Part shown: positions 14,720 to 22,919 of the stretch, in pieces
How positions within the stretch are numbered: position 1 is the stretch's first letter
Layout: every line of letters starts with the position of its first letter
Assembly: GCA_033720815.1 (NCBI GenBank)
Contig: JAWWBT010000008.1
Coordinates: forward strand, 1 to 34,582
From: JAWWBS01 sp033720815
GTDB taxonomy: Bacteria > Pseudomonadota > Gammaproteobacteria > Natronospirales > JAJUFS01
DNA: 34,582 bases
Reading direction: 5' to 3'
The notes under the pieces: model-generated
Told to the model about the DNA's origin: nothing
What the model saw: the letters and a program-made list of their open reading frames with translations, nothing else
The model's database searches: none
Translations under genes and position numbers: made by a program

Positions 14720-15483
14720 GCTTCAACCTTCTCCTTGCCATGCCCATGCAGCCATTCGACACCTGTGAGCAGGCTGCCATCGTCTTCGAGCTCAAGCCAG
14801 CGATAGGCAGGTGGTCGCGTGTCTTCCGCAAATTCGTCGCTGTTCGGCCTGAATTGTACGCAGGTGGCGGGTGTGCCGAGATAATGGACTCCGTCCAGCA
14901 AGTGATCGTAAGCCTGGTGCGCGTGTCCGAACAGGCAGGCGTTCACGCCGTGCTCGCCCAGCAGTGCCCGGAAGGATTCGTCATCTTCGAGCCGAAGATC
15001 ATCCAGCCAGCGAGAACCGACCGTAAGCGGCGGATGGTGCAGCGTGACCAGGACATGTTGTCCGGCATGCTCTGCGAGCTGCGCCAACAGCCAGTCGCGC
15101 TGCCCGGCAGTGATGCAACCATGCACCGCGCCAGGTACCTGCGAATCCAGAGTGATGACGGTCCACTTGCCGGATGTATACACGCCGCCGAGACGAATCG
15201 AGCTGCCGATGAACGCCGATTCCATCGCGGCACGGTTGTCGTGATTACCCGGCACGGCAATGATGTCGACCTGCCAGCCGGCTGCGGCGGCCGCGAGGCG
15301 CGAATAGGTATCGTCGAATTCCTCGTTTGCGATATCACCTGTCAGCAGCAGCAGGTCCGCGGGCCAATGCCGCGAGCGTGCATGGTAGAGTGAAATTTCG
15401 AATGTCTGTTGCGGTCGCACGCCGCGCCACACGGTGCTCGGGTCGTCGTGCAGGTGCAGGTCTGTAAAGTGCAGCAGTCTCAT
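14716..15483 (-). CDS. cpdA: CpdA-like 3',5'-cyclic AMP phosphodiesterase (metallophosphoesterase)
   Basis: 255-residue calcineurin-type enzyme. The metal-binding motifs appear in order: HFTDLHLHDD (residue 5), LLLTGDIANEEF (47), VPGNHDNRAA (77), TLHHPPL (about 148) and FGHAHQAYDHLL (189). CpdA-specific features are TLDSQVPGAVHG near 111 and TPATCVQFRP near 208, both as in E. coli CpdA. Expected role: hydrolysis of cAMP in the cytoplasm. Other class III phosphoesterases share the fold, so activity on cAMP is likely but not proven. Start ATG 15483 lies only 25 bases from the divergent methyltransferase start codon. Confidence 0.88.
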   Translation of the reverse strand: MRLLHFTDLHLHDDPSTVWRGVRPQQTFEISLYHARSRHWPADLLLLTGDIANEEFDDTYSRLAAAAAGWQVDIIAVPGNHDNRAAMESAFIGSSIRLGGVYTSGKWTVITLDSQVPGAVHGCITAGQRDWLLAQLAEHAGQHVLVTLHHPPLTVGSRWLDDLRLEDDESFRALLGEHGVNACLFGHAHQAYDHLLDGVHYLGTPATCVQFRPNSDEFAEDTRPPAYRWLELEDDGSLLTGVEWLHGHGKEKVEA

Positions 15484-15508
15484 CTCATCGTTCTCGCGGG
15501 AGTGTGAA

Positions 15509-16171
15509 ATGTCGAACCGGACGCTAAGTCTAACGGATGATCTCTACGCCTACCTCCTGAAAGTGTCGTTGCGCGAGGATGACCTGCTACGACGCCTGCG
15601 CGACGAGACCCTGGCCATGCCGCAGGCGAACATGCAGATATCTCCCGAGCAGGGACAGTTCATGGCGCTACTGGTGAAGCTGATTGGCGCACGGAACGTC
15701 ATCGAGGTCGGAACCTTTACCGGTTACTCCAGCCTCTGCGTTGCCCGCGAACTGCCGGAAGACGGGCGCCTTGTTGCCTGTGATGTCAGCGCGGAATGGA
15801 CATCGATCGCACAGAAGTACTGGCGCGAGGCCGGTGTGCACGAAAGGATCGACCTCCGTATCGCACCTGCAACGGAAACGCTGCAGGCTCTGTCGAGTGG
15901 CGGTGGTTCGGGCAACTACGATTTCGCCTTCATCGATGCCGACAAGGAAAGCTATCGCGAATACTTCGAGCTGTGCCTGGGCCTGCTGCGCCCCGGTGGA
16001 GTCATCGCGGTGGATAACACCTTGTGGGATGGCGCGGTAATTGACGAGAAGGACCAGTCGGCGGATACGAAAGCCATCCGGCTCTTCAATGAATATCTTG
16101 CCGATGACGAACGAATTGATATCAGCCTCGTGCCGATCGGTGACGGGCTGACACTTGCACGAAAACGCTAG
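15509..16171 (+). CDS. Class I SAM-dependent O-methyltransferase (CCoAOMT-like)
   Basis: 220 residues of the caffeoyl-CoA/catechol O-methyltransferase-like family. SAM-binding motif I is EVGTFTGYSSLCVARELPED near residue 65; the metal-binding Asp region is FAFIDADKESYREYFE near 140, followed by LLRPGGVIAVDNTLWDGAV. The N-terminal helices (LYAYLLKVSLREDDLLRRLR) are typical of the bacterial group. ATG 15509 has GGGAG nine bases upstream; the open frame continues upstream but overlaps the divergent cpdA-like gene. The substrate, probably a catechol-type small molecule, is unknown. A perfect palindromic terminator follows. Confidence 0.93.
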   Translation: MSNRTLSLTDDLYAYLLKVSLREDDLLRRLRDETLAMPQANMQISPEQGQFMALLVKLIGARNVIEVGTFTGYSSLCVARELPEDGRLVACDVSAEWTSIAQKYWREAGVHERIDLRIAPATETLQALSSGGGSGNYDFAFIDADKESYREYFELCLGLLRPGGVIAVDNTLWDGAVIDEKDQSADTKAIRLFNEYLADDERIDISLVPIGDGLTLARKR

Positions 16172-16190
16172 GCAGGTTTTCAGCCTGAAC

Positions 16191-16220
16191 AAGAAAGCCC
16201 GGCAATTGCCGGGCTTTCTT
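16191..16220. terminator. Bidirectional terminator between methyltransferase and S10 peptidase
   Basis: The 30 bases are a perfect palindrome with a stem of AAGAAAGCCCGGC and its complement around AATT. The T-rich outer arm acts in both directions, so the element can end both convergent genes. Confidence 0.92.
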
Positions 16221-16238
16221 TCTGCGAACTGCCAGGAA

Positions 16239-17732
16239 TTACTGCAGCGTGGATGTGATGTAACTGCGGATATCGTCGTTCAGTTTTTCCAGTGACGGTG
16301 GATGGATGTACATCATGTGACCGGCGGGGTAGTAGGCCATCTCGATGTTGTCACGCAATTCCGGTTCCAGGCCCAGGTGGTCCATGGTGTATTCCGTGGC
16401 GTAGAACGGCGTGGCCAGGTCGTAGTAACCATTCGCCACGAAAACCTCAAGGTGCGTGTTCGTACTCATTGCACGACGAAGGTCTTCAGCAACGTTCACG
16501 TAACCGGCACGACCGGTATCCCAGTTCCAGTTGCGGTTAACCGTGAAGCTGAGGATTTCGTATTCACGATCTTCCTCGTAGCCCAGCTCGTTGCGCAGGT
16601 AGCTGTTCATCGCGGCCGTGTAGGGCCCGGTGATCGCGGTGTAGCTCGGGTCATGCTCGAAGCCCTCGCCTGCGGCGTCGGAATCGATGCCGGTGTAACG
16701 CGAGTCGAGTCGGCCGACGGTGCGACGCTCGTCGCGCAGCAGTTCCTTCACGAAACGGAAGATCGACGGGCGCAGGTTTGCCTGCAGCAGGAACTCTTCG
16801 TCCAGGCCGGTAAACTTCGCGAGTTTTTCCGCAACGGCCTGGCGACGCGAATCGGCCAGCGTGTCGCCCTGCATCAGCGCGAGCGTGTACTCGCTGGCCG
16901 CGAAGGCACGGGCTTCGGCAAGAAAGCCCTCGAGATTGTCGTCATAGCCTTCGACCTTGCCGTGGTACCACGCCGTAGCCGCATAGGTCGGCAGGAACAT
17001 CACGTAGGGCAGGTCATTACCGGTCTCGAAACGTGCCGTCTGGAAATTCAGGATGGACGACACCAGGATGACGCCGTTCATGAACATGCCGCGCTGCTGC
17101 AGTTCGGTTACAACTGCCGCTGCGCGGGTCGTGCCATAGGATTCACCGGCGAGGAACTTCGGCGAGTTCCAGCGGTTGTTGCGCGCGGTCCACAGGCGAA
17201 TGAAATCCGCCACGGCCTTGCGGTCTTCTTCCACGCCATAGAATTCCTTGGCATCGGTATCGCCCTCGGCACGCGAGAAACCGGTGCCGACAGGGTCGAT
17301 GAATACCAGGTCGGTGACATCGAGCAGGCTTTCTTCATTATCCGAGAGCCGATACGGTGCGGGTTCAGGCTGCTCTGCATCATCGAACACGACACGCTTG
17401 GGCCCGAAGGTACCGAGGTGCAGCCACACGGACGACGATCCCGGGCCACCATTGAACGTAAAGGTGACCGGACGCTGATTGCGGTTTCGAATATCGTCGC
17501 GGGTGTAGGCAATGTAGAAGAAGCTCGCCTTTGGTCCGCCATCGCTGTCACGTAGCACCAGCGTACCCGTGGTGGCGGTGTAATCGATGCTGTCGCCATT
17601 GATGCGTACCGAATGTTCGGTCGTTACCTGGCGTTCCTGCACGCCGCCGTTATCGCTTTCGCTCTCTGCGGCATGAACGGCCAGGAGTGGCATTGCCAGC
17701 AGGATTGCCAGCAGATGGATGCTTTTCTTCAC
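16239..17732 (-). CDS. Secreted S10 (serine carboxypeptidase-like) peptidase
   Basis: 497 residues with a signal peptide (KKSIHLLAILLAMPLLAVHA). The alpha/beta-hydrolase S10 features are all visible: oxyanion region FTFNGGPGSSSVWLHLG near residue 90, DPVGTGFSRAEG near 150, nucleophile Ser in FLAGESYGTTRAAAV near 195, Asp in VANGYYDLATPF near 430 and His in YYPAGHMMYIHPPS near 475. It should cleave C-terminal residues from peptides in the periplasm or outside the cell. I chose GTG 17732 (GGGG upstream, clean signal peptide) over the in-frame GTG at 17816, which would add 28 residues before it and overlaps the neighbouring terminator. Confidence 0.92.
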   Translation of the reverse strand: MKKSIHLLAILLAMPLLAVHAAESESDNGGVQERQVTTEHSVRINGDSIDYTATTGTLVLRDSDGGPKASFFYIAYTRDDIRNRNQRPVTFTFNGGPGSSSVWLHLGTFGPKRVVFDDAEQPEPAPYRLSDNEESLLDVTDLVFIDPVGTGFSRAEGDTDAKEFYGVEEDRKAVADFIRLWTARNNRWNSPKFLAGESYGTTRAAAVVTELQQRGMFMNGVILVSSILNFQTARFETGNDLPYVMFLPTYAATAWYHGKVEGYDDNLEGFLAEARAFAASEYTLALMQGDTLADSRRQAVAEKLAKFTGLDEEFLLQANLRPSIFRFVKELLRDERRTVGRLDSRYTGIDSDAAGEGFEHDPSYTAITGPYTAAMNSYLRNELGYEEDREYEILSFTVNRNWNWDTGRAGYVNVAEDLRRAMSTNTHLEVFVANGYYDLATPFYATEYTMDHLGLEPELRDNIEMAYYPAGHMMYIHPPSLEKLNDDIRSYITSTLQ

Positions 17733-17759
17733 GGTATTCCCCTTTGCCAAGAATCGAAT

Positions 17760-17783
17760 CTCATGAAATGAGTCTGACCTCAT
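17760..17783 (-). promoter_or_regulatory. Alternating CTCAT/ATGAG half-sites upstream of the S10 peptidase
   Basis: On the plus strand the sequence reads CTCAT-GAA-ATGAG-TCTGAC-CTCAT, that is two overlapping inverted repeats. It lies 28-51 bases before the GTG start at 17732, where a regulator could bind. No known operator is recognised. Confidence 0.3.
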
Positions 17784-17814
17784 CAGTCTGGCAGGGTTCC
17801 ACCCGATCGCACGC

Positions 17815-17842
17815 AAAAAAAAGGGGATGCCACACGCATCCC
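17815..17842 (-). terminator. Terminator after the ZnuD-like receptor gene
   Basis: On the minus strand GGGATGC, loop GTGTG and GCATCCC are followed by C and eight T. It sits 31 bases after the receptor stop codon and isolates that gene from the S10 peptidase gene. Confidence 0.93.
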
Positions 17843-17872
17843 GTTTGAAAGAGGTCTCCTACCGCAAATGGA

Positions 17873-20134
17873 TCAGAAGTGACCGCGCACACCGAGTGTG
17901 AAATTGCGTCCCGGTAGCGGTGCCAGGTCCTTCAGGAAGGACGTGTGGCGTCGAGCTTCCTCATCCAGCAGGTTGTTGCCGCGGATGAATACCGTCCAGT
18001 CGAGATGCGTACCGCGAAGGTCGATGGAGATATCGGCGTCGACCATGGTGTAGCTGCCTGTCGGCAACTCGAACGCAGAGGTATCGTCCTGTTCCATGTG
18101 GTGCGTGGCGCGTGTGCCGAAGGTGAAAAGGCTGGACTCGTAATCCAGTTGCGCACCGACCCGCATGGGCGGGATGCGAGGCAGGTAGCCGCCATCGTCG
18201 AGCTCACCTCGCGTGTAATCGGAAAACACGCGGCCACGCCATTCGCCGCCGTTTGCCTCGTTCAGCGGGAAGCTGATCTCTGCCTCGTAACCGCTCAGGG
18301 TGGCGTTTGCCTGGGTGTAGCGCGCTACAGGCAGCCCATCGAGTTCCGCGCCCGTGTTTTCCAGGTAGATGAAGTCACTCACCTGGTTAAGGAAGAGGTT
18401 CACTGTCCAGCGCAGGCCGTCGCCGGTCTTCTTCCAGGTCAGGTCGATGTTGTGCGCAGTTTCTTCCTGCAACGAGGCATTACCGATTTCGAACTGCTGC
18501 GTGGCGAGATGGGGGCCATTCGAATAGCGCTCCTCGATCTCCGGTGCACGCTGGGCACGGGCGAAATTGATACCCAGCGATGCCTGGCCGCCATATCGAT
18601 AGACAGCACCTGCCGACAGGCTGCTCGTGGTGTCGCCAATCTCGGCGCGACCTTGTGCCTGCTGGTTCTGGTTATCCATGCGGATACCCATCTCGATGCG
18701 CCAGGCATCGAATTCACGTTCCTCGACGAGGAACGCACCAAACGAATCGGATGTCGTCGGCGGGATGTAGGCTTCGTCACCGATGGCAGAGAAATCGCGG
18801 TCACGTACCTGGATGCCGAACGCACCGCGCCAGCCTGCCAGCGGTGCATGGGTGATTTCGATGCGGCCGTCCAGTTCGTCATTATTGAACACCGTGCCGA
18901 CTTCGCCACCTTCCAGCTCGGTGTGTTCGTAGTCATTGGTGCCCAGGCGGAACTTGAAGAGTTCAAGTCCTGCCAGCGGTTCGCGCCATTCGGCCTTCAT
19001 GTCGTAGCGCTGCTGGCCCATGTCGATGCGCACGCCTTCTTCACCGTGCTCTTCTTCGGCTTCAACGGCTGCGGGTTCTTCCTCGTGAGCATGGCCCGGG
19101 ACGCCATAGTTGCTCTGGTAGGTGCTGCTCGAAGCACCGATGAAGCCGCTTTCGCCAATCCAGGAAATACCGAAGGCACCGCCGCTGGACTCGATGTCCG
19201 AATTCTCCAGGAAGCGATCCCCTTCGCTGTATTCATCGGCTTCGCCCTCGCTTGCCAGCTGGGGAAGGCTCTCGGCAGAAGCCGGGATGGTTACTTCGTC
19301 TGTCTGGCGGCGGAAACCATCCGCGTGCCACGCGATGGTGTCGTTACCACCATCCACGCGGACCACGGCGGTTCGATCCTGCGAAACCGTATCCGCACGG
19401 AATTCGAATGCGCCGCTGAGGTCACCAATGTGGCCTTCTTCCGGAATGCGGCTATCCGACATGTTGATCACGCCACCGAAGGCACCGTTACCGTAGAGCA
19501 GGGTTGCCGGACCCTTCACGATCTCGACCGAGTCGATCAGCAGGGGTTCGACCGGCACTGCATGGTCCGGGCTCAGTGCAGAAACATCCAGCGATGCGAT
19601 GCCATCCTGCTGCACCTTTACGCGCGAACCACTGAGGCCGCGGATGACCGGGCGACCGGATGCCGGGCCACCGTAGGTCGAATTCACGCCGAGCTGGTTC
19701 GACAGGGTTTCGCCGATCGAGGCTTCGGTCAGCGCATCAAGGTCATCGGCACTGATGATGTCGACCGGCTGGCTGAGGTCGAGCATTCCGCGCCCCAAGG
19801 CAGAACTTCTCACGACAACCTTGTCCAGTGTCGCGCTGAGCTCGAGTTCCAGCATGGCTTCGCCCGTAGCGGGAACACTGACTGTTCCTTCGCTGCGGGA
19901 GCCATCGTTCCCGGTGACGATAACGGTATACCGGCCTTCCGGAATGCCGTCGAAATGGAAATGACCGCGGCTGTCGGTGATGGCCGTGTAATCGGTACCT
20001 TCCACCAGAACGAAGGCATTGGTGACGCCGTCACCGTTCTTGCCGAGGACACGACCTTCCAGGTCGCCGGCGAGAACGGGGGTGGTGATGCTGCCGGCAA
20101 TGGCAGCGAGAACGTATGGTTTGAAAGTGCGCAT
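17873..20134 (-). CDS. ZnuD-like TonB-dependent outer-membrane receptor (probable zinc uptake)
   Basis: 753 residues. Signal peptide (MRTFKPYVLAAIAGSITTPV), then a carboxypeptidase-regulatory-like beta domain (about 25-105), plug (about 115-230) and a 22-strand barrel ending in Phe. The plug carries RPVIRGLSGSRVKVQQDG and SALSPDHAVPVEP, which match the ZnuD zinc receptors. A His/Glu-rich extracellular loop (GHAHEEEPAAVEAEEEHGEE, near 350) is another ZnuD trait and probably captures zinc. ATG 20134 has AGGAGA upstream. The small exported Cys/His protein just upstream supports zinc. A heme, copper or siderophore substrate is less likely. No classical Zur box was recognised. Confidence 0.88.
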   Translation of the reverse strand: MRTFKPYVLAAIAGSITTPVLAGDLEGRVLGKNGDGVTNAFVLVEGTDYTAITDSRGHFHFDGIPEGRYTVIVTGNDGSRSEGTVSVPATGEAMLELELSATLDKVVVRSSALGRGMLDLSQPVDIISADDLDALTEASIGETLSNQLGVNSTYGGPASGRPVIRGLSGSRVKVQQDGIASLDVSALSPDHAVPVEPLLIDSVEIVKGPATLLYGNGAFGGVINMSDSRIPEEGHIGDLSGAFEFRADTVSQDRTAVVRVDGGNDTIAWHADGFRRQTDEVTIPASAESLPQLASEGEADEYSEGDRFLENSDIESSGGAFGISWIGESGFIGASSSTYQSNYGVPGHAHEEEPAAVEAEEEHGEEGVRIDMGQQRYDMKAEWREPLAGLELFKFRLGTNDYEHTELEGGEVGTVFNNDELDGRIEITHAPLAGWRGAFGIQVRDRDFSAIGDEAYIPPTTSDSFGAFLVEEREFDAWRIEMGIRMDNQNQQAQGRAEIGDTTSSLSAGAVYRYGGQASLGINFARAQRAPEIEERYSNGPHLATQQFEIGNASLQEETAHNIDLTWKKTGDGLRWTVNLFLNQVSDFIYLENTGAELDGLPVARYTQANATLSGYEAEISFPLNEANGGEWRGRVFSDYTRGELDDGGYLPRIPPMRVGAQLDYESSLFTFGTRATHHMEQDDTSAFELPTGSYTMVDADISIDLRGTHLDWTVFIRGNNLLDEEARRHTSFLKDLAPLPGRNFTLGVRGHF

Positions 20135-20239
20135 CGAGTACTCTCCTGATCATTCAGCGCGAGGGACACGCGGCGCCTTGTGCAGCCGGCAATGCCCGTA
20201 GGTTCGTCTTGAATTGGCTGGTGGCTCGTGTGGCCGGTG

Positions 20240-20524
20240 TCAGGAGAGAGGGGGGCCGCGAGCGTGCGCCGTCGACGGCAGGCTGCCGACGAGGGGGGCG
20301 GAGTTGCGCGCGTGGAACGGAGCGGCATGGGGTTCGAGTTGCGCCGTGCCGGAGCTGCTTGGAACAACCGACTGCTGGCGGTCGAACTGGTGGCAGAGCT
20401 CGCAGTTGTCATCGACGCCCTGCAGGGCATCGGTCATGACATGGTTTGCCAGCGCCGCCTGCCCGATGAGGAGCAGTACGGAGATGGCCAGGGCCATGAA
20501 TGACGTGTGACGGGTGGCGAACAA
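20240..20524 (-). CDS. Small exported CxxC/His protein, possible zinc chaperone
   Basis: About 94 residues with a hydrophobic export signal (MALAISVLLLIGQAALA) and a mature part with DDNCELCHQF and several His, ending RGPPLS. This resembles the short DUF2946-like or 'zinc chaperone' proteins that stand before ZnuD-type receptors; the similarity is from memory and modest. Start is uncertain: TTG 20524 has GGAG upstream and a basic n-region, ATG 20497 would start at MALAIS, and the frame stays open to 20587. It lies 105 bases before the receptor on the same strand. Periplasmic metal binding is inferred from composition and position. Confidence 0.6.
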   Translation of the reverse strand: MFATRHTSFMALAISVLLLIGQAALANHVMTDALQGVDDNCELCHQFDRQQSVVPSSSGTAQLEPHAAPFHARNSAPLVGSLPSTAHARGPPLS

Positions 20525-20668
20525 GCGATTTGGCTCCGGTTGGTCAGTTGCGCCGATATTCAAGCCCGGAAGAGGGCCTCGGCGCAAGGGGTTTCGCTGG
20601 CATTTGACGCTACAGGGCCGCGAGAGTTCCTTGAGGCTTCTCCTCGAGGCCTTTGTAGAGGAATTTCC

Positions 20669-21268
20669 TTACCAGGGCAGCTGCGCGCCGAGCGCGCGGC
20701 CGTAGGCCAGCATCAGGGGCAACTGGAAGACCAGCAGGCCCAGGTCGTAGCCCGCGAGGCGCTGCAATAACCGGGGTGGCAACAGGCGACCGATATGTCG
20801 CGCCAGGAGGTGGCCGCCGATGGCGATCACGGCGAGCGAGGCGAGCAGGGAGCCGGGCGAGGGCAGCAGGTTCGCCTCGACGCCTGCACGCTCGGCCAAT
20901 GGCAGCCAGGTGATGGCGGTCAGCGCCAGTGTCTGCAGTGGCAGCAGCAGCGGTGTGAAAGCGGCCGAATTGGGCAGCAGCGCGAGCAGGAAGGGCAGGA
21001 TGAACAGGATGTTGAAGCCGCGACTCAACAGTTCGAAATCCAGGATGTCGAAATATCCCGGTGCCCCGCCACCGATACCGAAAATGCCATGGAAGCCGGC
21101 CACCATGAACAGCAGCAGGGCGGATGCGCGCAGGAACGGGTGGAATACCTCCTCGACCAGCCAGTGTTGCACGGGGGTGAGGTCGGTGCGTGCGTCATGC
21201 GCGTCCTCGATACGTGCAATGACAGCGACGGCAATCAGGTAGGCAATGGTGGCGATCAGCAGTGTCAT
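20669..21268 (-). CDS. Hypothetical membrane protein upstream of the zinc-type genes
   Basis: 199 residues, ATG 21268, weak Shine-Dalgarno. Six or so hydrophobic helices (LLIATIAYLIAVAVIARI, SALLLFMVAGFHGIFGIGGG, LFILPFLLALLPNSAAF, SLLASLAVIAIGGHLLA, LGLLVFQLPLMLAYGRALG). Polar residues near membrane ends include DAHDARTD (25-32), HPF and GFHG, which could contact metal. No family recognised. It is transcribed toward the small CxxC protein (144-base gap) and the receptor, so it may belong to the same metal-uptake group, but a separate role is equally possible. Confidence 0.72.
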   Translation of the reverse strand: MTLLIATIAYLIAVAVIARIEDAHDARTDLTPVQHWLVEEVFHPFLRASALLLFMVAGFHGIFGIGGGAPGYFDILDFELLSRGFNILFILPFLLALLPNSAAFTPLLLPLQTLALTAITWLPLAERAGVEANLLPSPGSLLASLAVIAIGGHLLARHIGRLLPPRLLQRLAGYDLGLLVFQLPLMLAYGRALGAQLPW

Positions 21269-21301
21269 GCGGGCATCGTAGCCTGAAATTGTTGCCCAAC
21301 G

Positions 21302-21329
21302 AAAAACGGGAGCCTGGCGGCTCCCGTTT
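21302..21329 (-). terminator. Probable terminator downstream of ahcY
   Basis: AAACGGGAGCC (21304-21314), loop TGGC, GGCTCCCGTTT (21319-21329); T-rich on both outer sides. Leftward ahcY transcripts would reach it 148 bases after the ahcY stop codon, beyond the repeat-like element. Confidence 0.8.
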
Positions 21330-21358
21330 CTTTTTGCATGGACCGTGTATCAAGGCCC

Positions 21359-21479
21359 TGACGAGAAGATTTTTCTTCGAGTGCGAGGCGCGGCGCGTTC
21401 CGAGAAGCGATTTACCAAGCCAGGTAATGAGTGCCGAGGGGCGCGCCGCAACGAAGCAATCGGGAAAAAGATTCCGTCA
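21359..21479. repeat. 121-bp element with imperfect terminal inverted repeats, abutting ahcY
   Basis: The left end starts TGACGAGAAGATTTTTC, and the right end, read on the other strand, starts TGACGGAATCTTTTTC. Inside, GAGTGC-GAGGCGCGG (from 21379) and GAGTGCCGAGGGGCGCG (from 21429) form an imperfect direct repeat. The right terminus coincides with the ahcY stop codon. It could be a small non-autonomous repeat or a structured 3' UTR; only one copy is visible in the window. Confidence 0.4.
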
Positions 21480-22895
21480 GTAGCGGTAATGGTCTGGCTT
21501 GTACGGTCCGTCCTGACTGACACCGATATAGTCGGCCTGGTCCTTCGACAGCTTCGTCAGGTTGGCACCGATCTTCTTCAGGTGAAGTGCGGCGACCTGT
21601 TCGTCGAGGTGCTTCGGCAGCACGTACACATCGTTCTTGTACTTGTCGCCGTGCGCGAACAGTTCGATCTGTGCCAGTACCTGGTTGGTGAAGGAATTCG
21701 ACATCACGAAGGACGGATGGCCGGTGGCACAGCCCAGGTTCACCAGTCGGCCGCGGGCCAGCAGGATGATGCGCTTGCCGTCTTCGAAGATGACGTGGTC
21801 GACCTGGTCCTTGATGTTCTCGAACTCGCAGTTCTTTTCCAGCGAGGCGACATCGATCTCGTTATCGAAATGACCGATGTTGCAGACGATGGCCTGGTCT
21901 TTCATCTTCGCCATGTGGTCGAAGGTGATGACGTTGTAGTTGCCGGTGGCAGTCACGAAGATGTCCGCCTTGTCGGCGGCTTCTTCCATCGTCACGACCT
22001 TGAAGCCTTCCATTGCCGCCTGCAGGGCGCAGATCGGGTCGATCTCGGTGACCCATACCTGTGCGCCAAGGCCCTTCAGTGACTGCGCGCAACCCTTGCC
22101 AACGTCACCGTAACCGGCGACAAGCGCAACCTTGCCCGCGATCATCACGTCGGTGGCACGCTTGATGCCGTCCACCAGCGACTCGCGGCAACCGTACAGG
22201 TTGTCGAATTTCGACTTGGTGACGGAATCGTTCACGTTGATGGCCGGGAACGGCAGCTTGCCTTCCTTCGCCAGCTTGTAGAGTCGATTCACACCCGTGG
22301 TGGTTTCCTCGGTGACGCCCTGGATGCTCTTCGCGATTTCCTTGTACCAGCCCTTCGGCTTTTCCTCGAGGTAGCGCTTGATGGTCTTGAACAGCGCGGT
22401 TTCTTCCTCGCTGCCCGGGTTCTCCAGCACCGACGGATCATCTTCCGCCTGCGCGCCGAGCATCACCGCCATCGTCGCGTCGCCGCCGTCATCGAGGATC
22501 ATGTTCGGCGTGGATTCCGGCCAGTCGAGGATTCGGTGGGTGTATTCCCAGTATTCCTCCAGTGTTTCGCCCTTGTAGGCGAACACCGGTGTACCGCCGG
22601 CAGCAATCGCGGCGGCAGCATGATCCTGCGTGGAATAGATATTGCACGATGCCCAGCGTACTTCCGCGCCCAGCGCTTCCAGCGTCTCGATCAGCACGGC
22701 AGTCTGGATGGTCATGTGCAGAGAACCCGCAATGCGCGCACCCTTCAGCGGCTTGGTCTTCGCGTATTCCTCGCGCGTGGCCATCAGGCCCGGCATTTCG
22801 GTTTCGGCAATGGCAATTTCCTGCCGGCCGAATTTCGCGAGCGAGATGTCCTTGACGTGGTAGTCGGTAAAGTTCTTGTCTACGACAGCGTTCAT
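21477..22895 (-). CDS. ahcY: S-adenosylhomocysteine hydrolase
   Basis: 472-residue NAD-dependent enzyme that splits SAH into adenosine and homocysteine, relieving inhibition of methyltransferases. Visible: GSLHMTIQTAVLIETLEALG near residue 58, substrate-site YSTQDHAAAAIAAGGTPVFA near 87, the NAD Rossmann loop VAGYGDVGKGCAQSLKGLGA near 260 and the C-terminal KPDHYRY. Length fits the proteobacterial group with the approximately 40-residue insert. ATG 22895 is the second Met in the open frame; it has GGAG inside a small hairpin upstream and begins the conserved N-terminus. Preceded by an SAH riboswitch and by metK on the same strand. Confidence 0.97.
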   Translation of the reverse strand: MNAVVDKNFTDYHVKDISLAKFGRQEIAIAETEMPGLMATREEYAKTKPLKGARIAGSLHMTIQTAVLIETLEALGAEVRWASCNIYSTQDHAAAAIAAGGTPVFAYKGETLEEYWEYTHRILDWPESTPNMILDDGGDATMAVMLGAQAEDDPSVLENPGSEEETALFKTIKRYLEEKPKGWYKEIAKSIQGVTEETTTGVNRLYKLAKEGKLPFPAINVNDSVTKSKFDNLYGCRESLVDGIKRATDVMIAGKVALVAGYGDVGKGCAQSLKGLGAQVWVTEIDPICALQAAMEGFKVVTMEEAADKADIFVTATGNYNVITFDHMAKMKDQAIVCNIGHFDNEIDVASLEKNCEFENIKDQVDHVIFEDGKRIILLARGRLVNLGCATGHPSFVMSNSFTNQVLAQIELFAHGDKYKNDVYVLPKHLDEQVAALHLKKIGANLTKLSKDQADYIGVSQDGPYKPDHYRY

Positions 22896-22912
22896 AATTG
22901 AACTCTCCAATT
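22896..22912 (-). promoter_or_regulatory. Shine-Dalgarno-sequestering hairpin of ahcY
   Basis: On the minus strand AATTG-GAGAGTT-CAATT directly precedes the ATG; the Shine-Dalgarno GGAG lies at the stem-loop border. Together with the riboswitch it suggests control of translation initiation. The stem is short (five A-T-rich pairs), so its stability alone is low. Confidence 0.55.
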
Positions 22913-22919
22913 AAGGAAC

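Noticed and set aside
17945..20149. 734-residue open frame opposite the ZnuD-like receptor
   Set aside because: It is a GC-rich antisense shadow; it lacks recognisable domains, and the minus-strand frame has signal peptide, plug and barrel motifs.
20135..20668. Zur box controlling the zinc-type genes
   Set aside because: No palindrome of the GTTATA/TATAAC kind was seen on either strand; control may be by another factor.
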